Positions 6,327-8,452 of a stretch of 8,452 nucleotides of DNA are shown piece after piece. How positions within the stretch are numbered: the stretch's first letter is position 1; every line of letters begins with the position of its first letter. The notes under the pieces were generated by a model. The model made no database searches, had not been told where the DNA came from, and was given only the letters and a program-made list of their open reading frames with translations. Both the position numbers and the translations under genes were made by a program. Source of the DNA: Gammaproteobacteria bacterium (GTDB lineage: Bacteria; Pseudomonadota; Gammaproteobacteria; Chromatiales; Chromatiaceae); assembly GCA_024277555.1 (NCBI GenBank), contig JAJRUY010000146.1, positions 1 through 8,452 on the forward strand, in the 5' to 3' direction.

Positions 6327-6956
6327 ATGACTACTTTACCTTTGATGCAGCAGGTACTGGGTGATCAATGGGAGCAATTGCCCCCTGCCCTGCACAGGCA
6401 TTACCGCCATAGCGATAACACAGACAGCGGCTTGCTGGATATCGATTACCCTGGCTTTATGCACCCCTATCTCAGCATCATGCAGCTCTTTGGCGCCCTG
6501 ATCAACAAGCGCGGCAAGAATATCCCCACAACCGTATCCAAACAAATGAAAGGCGACACACAGTACTGGAAACGCAGCATCTGCTTCCCAGATGGCGGCA
6601 CCGTGCTGTTCAAGAGCCACTGGAAATATGCAGGCGGCAATGAACTGATCGAATACATCAACTCTTTTCTTGGTTTAAGAATGGCGGCACATGTAGAAGA
6701 CGGCCACCTGTATTATGAGGGCAGACATTATGTATTGAAGCTTGGCTCAGTGCTGCTGCCCATTCCGGAATGGCTGGTGCTGGGGCATACCACTATCGAG
6801 GAAAAAGCCCTGGACGATGAGCACTTTCACATGGATTTTCGGCTGCAACACCCATTGTTCGGGCAGGTATTCCGCTATGCGGGGAAATTCCACACCAGTC
6901 CCGGAAAAGAAAAGCAACTTGACCCAGATCGTGGTGAAAATGCAGACAACGGATAG
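6327..6956 (+). CDS. DUF4166 domain-containing protein
   Basis: A 209-residue soluble protein without signal peptide or membrane helix. Most of it matches the look of the DUF4166 domain: an early VLGDQWEQLPPALHRHYR segment (about 10-27), a central conserved region with YWKRSICFPDG, and the typical end RLQHPLFGQVFRYAGKF (172-188). A short hydrophilic tail follows. From memory of the family, DUF4166 is often found fused behind NAD-binding SDR or saccharopine-dehydrogenase-like domains. Here the SDR is a separate gene two positions upstream, which supports a shared role. The start ATG is one base after the DUF2269 stop, with GGGAG about six bases upstream, so it belongs to the same operon. Biochemical function is unknown. 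Confidence 0.82.
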   Translation: MTTLPLMQQVLGDQWEQLPPALHRHYRHSDNTDSGLLDIDYPGFMHPYLSIMQLFGALINKRGKNIPTTVSKQMKGDTQYWKRSICFPDGGTVLFKSHWKYAGGNELIEYINSFLGLRMAAHVEDGHLYYEGRHYVLKLGSVLLPIPEWLVLGHTTIEEKALDDEHFHMDFRLQHPLFGQVFRYAGKFHTSPGKEKQLDPDRGENADNG

Positions 6957-7092
6957 ACTGAACCCCAACACCCCCTGGAAACCCTGATATTTCAACACCA
7001 TGCAAATTCTTGCCGATAGAAATACCGCTGTATCCTGCGCAATAGGAATCCGGAAATCCAACGGCTCTTGACCCCATTACCGGAGAACACGA

Positions 7093-8094
7093 TTGAACAA
7101 GACACAAAAACAGCGGCTGGCCTGGCGCACGGGCTTTTTCCTGCTGTTCATTCTGGCGCCTGTACTAGATATTTTCCGCTTTGACCTGAACCAGAATCAT
7201 TTCATCCTGTTCACCCAGCCCTGGACCCTGGGCATCGACGCTTTCAAGAGCGGCGACATCAGCGCCCTGGAAATGACGCTGAACATGGGCCTGCGCTTTT
7301 TCCTACCTCTGGCACTGGTGGTAGGCATCGGCTTCTGGGTGGCCTGGAAATGGGGGCGCCTGTATTGCGGCTGGTTGTGCCCGCATTTTTCAGTGGTGGA
7401 GACCATCAACTACTGCATGCGCAAGGCTTCAGGAAAGCTCTCGATCTGGGACAGGGAAACACTGCCGGAAGATCAGGCAGACGGCACCCATATTCCGGTG
7501 AACAGGAAATGGTGGTGGTTGACCGGGCTAGTGATTTTGGGGTTTTCTGTCGTATGGGCGGTAGTTCTGATTACCTATTTGCTACCGCCGAAGGAAATCT
7601 ACAGCAACCTGTTTCACGCCAGTCTGACGCGCAACCAGATGCTGTTTATCGGTGTTGCCACTGTCGCATTTATTGTTGAATTCACTATAGCGCGCCATTT
7701 GTTTTGCCGTTTCGGCTGCGCTGCCGGCCTGCTGCAGAGCCTGGTCTGGATGGGCAACAAAAAGGCCCTGGTGGTCGGTTTTGATCGGGGACGCTCCACC
7801 CAATGCGTGGAATGCGACGCCTCCTGTGAACATGCCTGCCCGATGCGCCTCAAGCCCCGCAGCATCAAACGCAAGATGTTCACCTGCACCCAGTGCATGC
7901 AATGCGTGGAGGCCTGCGAAAAAGTCCATGAAGGCGATCCCCGACCACCCTTGCTGCACATGCTCAACAATCAATGCGCCCTGGATGTCTCCCTGCGGGA
8001 TTTTGGGCACAAGCCCAACATCCCGGCTGACTGTTTTCCTCCCGTTGCCAGCCACGCCAACCGCAAGGCACCGGACAAAAAAACCATCAGTTAA
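7093..8094 (+). CDS. CcoG/RdxA/NapH-like membrane protein with two 4Fe-4S ferredoxin motifs
   Basis: A 333-residue polyferredoxin of the inner membrane, likely moving electrons between membrane carriers and a cytoplasmic partner. About four hydrophobic segments are seen, near residues 13-30, 68-86, 141-163 and 182-201. Two membrane-side cysteine pairs occur: CGWLCP (C92, C96) and CRFGCA (C205, C209). The C-terminal domain has two cluster motifs: C238, C241, C245, C249 followed by Pro, and C265, C268, C271, C275. The first has X2-X3-X3 spacing instead of the usual X2-X2-X3. The stretch from FDRGR through the second motif resembles CcoG (cbb3 oxidase assembly, copper reduction), but the protein stops soon after and lacks CcoG's C-terminal extension. 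Start is TTG 7093, supported by GGAG seven bases upstream; no ATG or GTG fits as well. It begins 136 bp after DUF4166, so it is probably a separate unit. Confidence 0.85.
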   Translation: MNKTQKQRLAWRTGFFLLFILAPVLDIFRFDLNQNHFILFTQPWTLGIDAFKSGDISALEMTLNMGLRFFLPLALVVGIGFWVAWKWGRLYCGWLCPHFSVVETINYCMRKASGKLSIWDRETLPEDQADGTHIPVNRKWWWLTGLVILGFSVVWAVVLITYLLPPKEIYSNLFHASLTRNQMLFIGVATVAFIVEFTIARHLFCRFGCAAGLLQSLVWMGNKKALVVGFDRGRSTQCVECDASCEHACPMRLKPRSIKRKMFTCTQCMQCVEACEKVHEGDPRPPLLHMLNNQCALDVSLRDFGHKPNIPADCFPPVASHANRKAPDKKTIS

Positions 8095-8246
8095 CCCGCG
8101 TGTTTCACCGGAATCCAGATTTTTCCTGGAGAGATTTTCGTTCAGATTGTTCGAACAGGCAAAAGCCGATGTTATTCATCGGCTTGCAGGCTGTTCGGGC
8201 AATCTGGGCGGAAACATCCCGGGAAAAACCGGATAGCGTGACGGGT
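8094..8246 (+). repeat. Long imperfect palindrome, rod-like hairpin (ERIC/NEMIS-like element or structured 3' RNA)
   Basis: Nested arms pair in order from outside to inside: 8094-8098 with 8242-8246, 8105-8108 with 8238-8241, 8113-8116 with 8231-8234, 8120-8129 with 8219-8228, 8135-8158 with 8191-8214, and 8163-8171 with 8177-8185, closing on a TTATT loop. The 24-base arm pairs at every position on the plus strand if five G-U pairs are allowed; the 10-base arm has one more. In all six the T is in the left arm and the G in the right. No T tract follows on the plus strand, so it is not a standard intrinsic terminator. It starts at the last base of the preceding stop codon. Pairing is read by hand; identity as a repeat family cannot be tested here. 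Confidence 0.75.
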
Positions 8247-8289
8247 ACAAAATATAACCTGGCCCAATTCAACGCAAGATAATGAAAAA

Positions 8290-8451
8290 TATGGATAAAC
8301 ACCGGTATCTCGAGCATTCTGGTGAAATATGCGGGCTGATATGTTTTGACCTGTCAACTGTTTGGTTTTACCTCAAAGGATTTATCCACGCTTTATCCAC
8401 GGCGGTGCAACCTTCAGGAATATTGCATAGCGGTGGATAAAGGGTGCATAA
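8290..8451. promoter_or_regulatory. Cluster of five DnaA-box-like 9-mers
   Basis: Compared with the DnaA box TTATNCACA, the matches are TTATCCACG at 8382-8390 and 8393-8401 on the plus strand. On the minus strand they are TTATCCACC (8432-8440), TTATGCACC (8443-8451) and TTATCCATA (8290-8298). Each differs from consensus at one position. The first two and the next two are each 11 bp apart, about one helical turn. AT-rich sequence lies near 8276-8300. Such clusters are found at replication origins, at DnaA-titrating sites and in promoters under DnaA control. Neither dnaA nor any other origin-linked gene is in the window, so the role is open. Confidence 0.5.
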
Positions 8452-8452
8452 A
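8381..8452. repeat. Inverted repeat built from paired DnaA-like boxes
   Basis: The 25-base left arm (8381-8405) and the reverse complement of the right arm (8428-8452) agree at 20 of 25 positions, separated by 22 bases. Each arm has two 9-mers joined by CT. The right arm reaches the last base of the window, so the true repeat may be longer. Confidence 0.6.

Larger units (their letters stand above)
8095..8452. other. Gene-free stretch of 358 bp with structured DNA
   Basis: I see no convincing coding region here. The first 150 bases are the long hairpin, and the last 160 hold the DnaA-like boxes and the inverted repeat. Between them lie AT-rich sequence and a small perfect dyad TTGACCTGTCAA (8346-8357, arms TTGAC and GTCAA), which could be a protein-binding site. 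No clear sigma-70 promoter pair was found, and the gene that these sites might serve lies beyond the right edge. Confidence 0.6.

Noticed and set aside
6957..7092. Promoter before the polyferredoxin gene (TTGCCG at 7010-7015, TATCCT at 7031-7036)
   Set aside because: Both hexamers are only partial matches and the spacing is 15 bp. No FNR-type dyad is seen either, so I do not call it.
8163..8185. Inner 9-bp hairpin considered as the intrinsic terminator of the polyferredoxin gene
   Set aside because: No T tract follows on the plus strand, and the hairpin is the tip of a much longer stem.
8113..8234. Long palindrome considered as an integron attC site
   Set aside because: The ends do not show the RYYYAAC and GTTRRRY core sites, and there are no cassettes or an integrase nearby.
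8094..8246. Long hairpin considered as 6S RNA
   Set aside because: Size and rod shape are similar, but there is no large central bubble mimicking an open promoter; the biggest internal gaps are a few bases.

Overview
The window looks like a chromosomal segment of a gammaproteobacterium with moderately high GC. This rests on the form of the HisF, HisB and TatA/TatB proteins, the linkage of a monofunctional hisB-led histidine operon to tat genes (seen in gamma- and betaproteobacteria), and dense packing with overlapping start and stop codons. I cannot name the genus. I see no transposase, phage gene, tRNA, rRNA or CRISPR array.

Left block (1-3647, minus strand): read in its own direction it runs hisB-hisH-hisA-hisF-hisE-tatA-tatB. 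The five his genes touch or overlap by one base (TAGTG, TGATG, TAATG) or are one base apart (TGATATG), so they look like one translationally coupled operon. They encode imidazoleglycerol-phosphate dehydratase, both subunits of the HisF-HisH synthase, the HisA isomerase and the HisE pyrophosphatase. hisI, which catalyses the step between HisE and HisA and often sits between hisF and hisE, is missing here. tatA and the start of tatB follow after 71 bp; tatB runs off the left edge. An extended -10 promoter in front of hisB (3676-3684) lies inside a dyad (3674-3708).

Middle block (3648-6956, plus strand): after a 255-bp divergent region holding the his promoter and a terminator-like hairpin comes a gene for a membrane-embedded AraC-type regulator (about seven membrane segments plus an AraC DNA-binding domain). 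It is followed by a tight three-gene unit: an atypical NAD(P)-binding SDR/epimerase, a DUF2269 four-helix membrane protein (4-base overlap) and a DUF4166 protein (one-base gap). A sensor next to a small redox/membrane operon suggests a signal-responsive envelope or lipid-linked function, but the substrate is unknown.

Right block (7093-8452): a CcoG/RdxA/NapH-like membrane polyferredoxin starts at TTG. About 358 bp without a gene follow, and they are not plain spacer. From 8094 to 8246 the plus strand can fold into one long rod-like hairpin whose 24-bp central arm is unbroken if G-U pairs are allowed. From 8290 to the window end there are five DnaA-box-like 9-mers, four of them in two head-to-tail pairs with 11-bp spacing that face each other as an inverted repeat. 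These two noncoding elements are the most unexpected content of the window.
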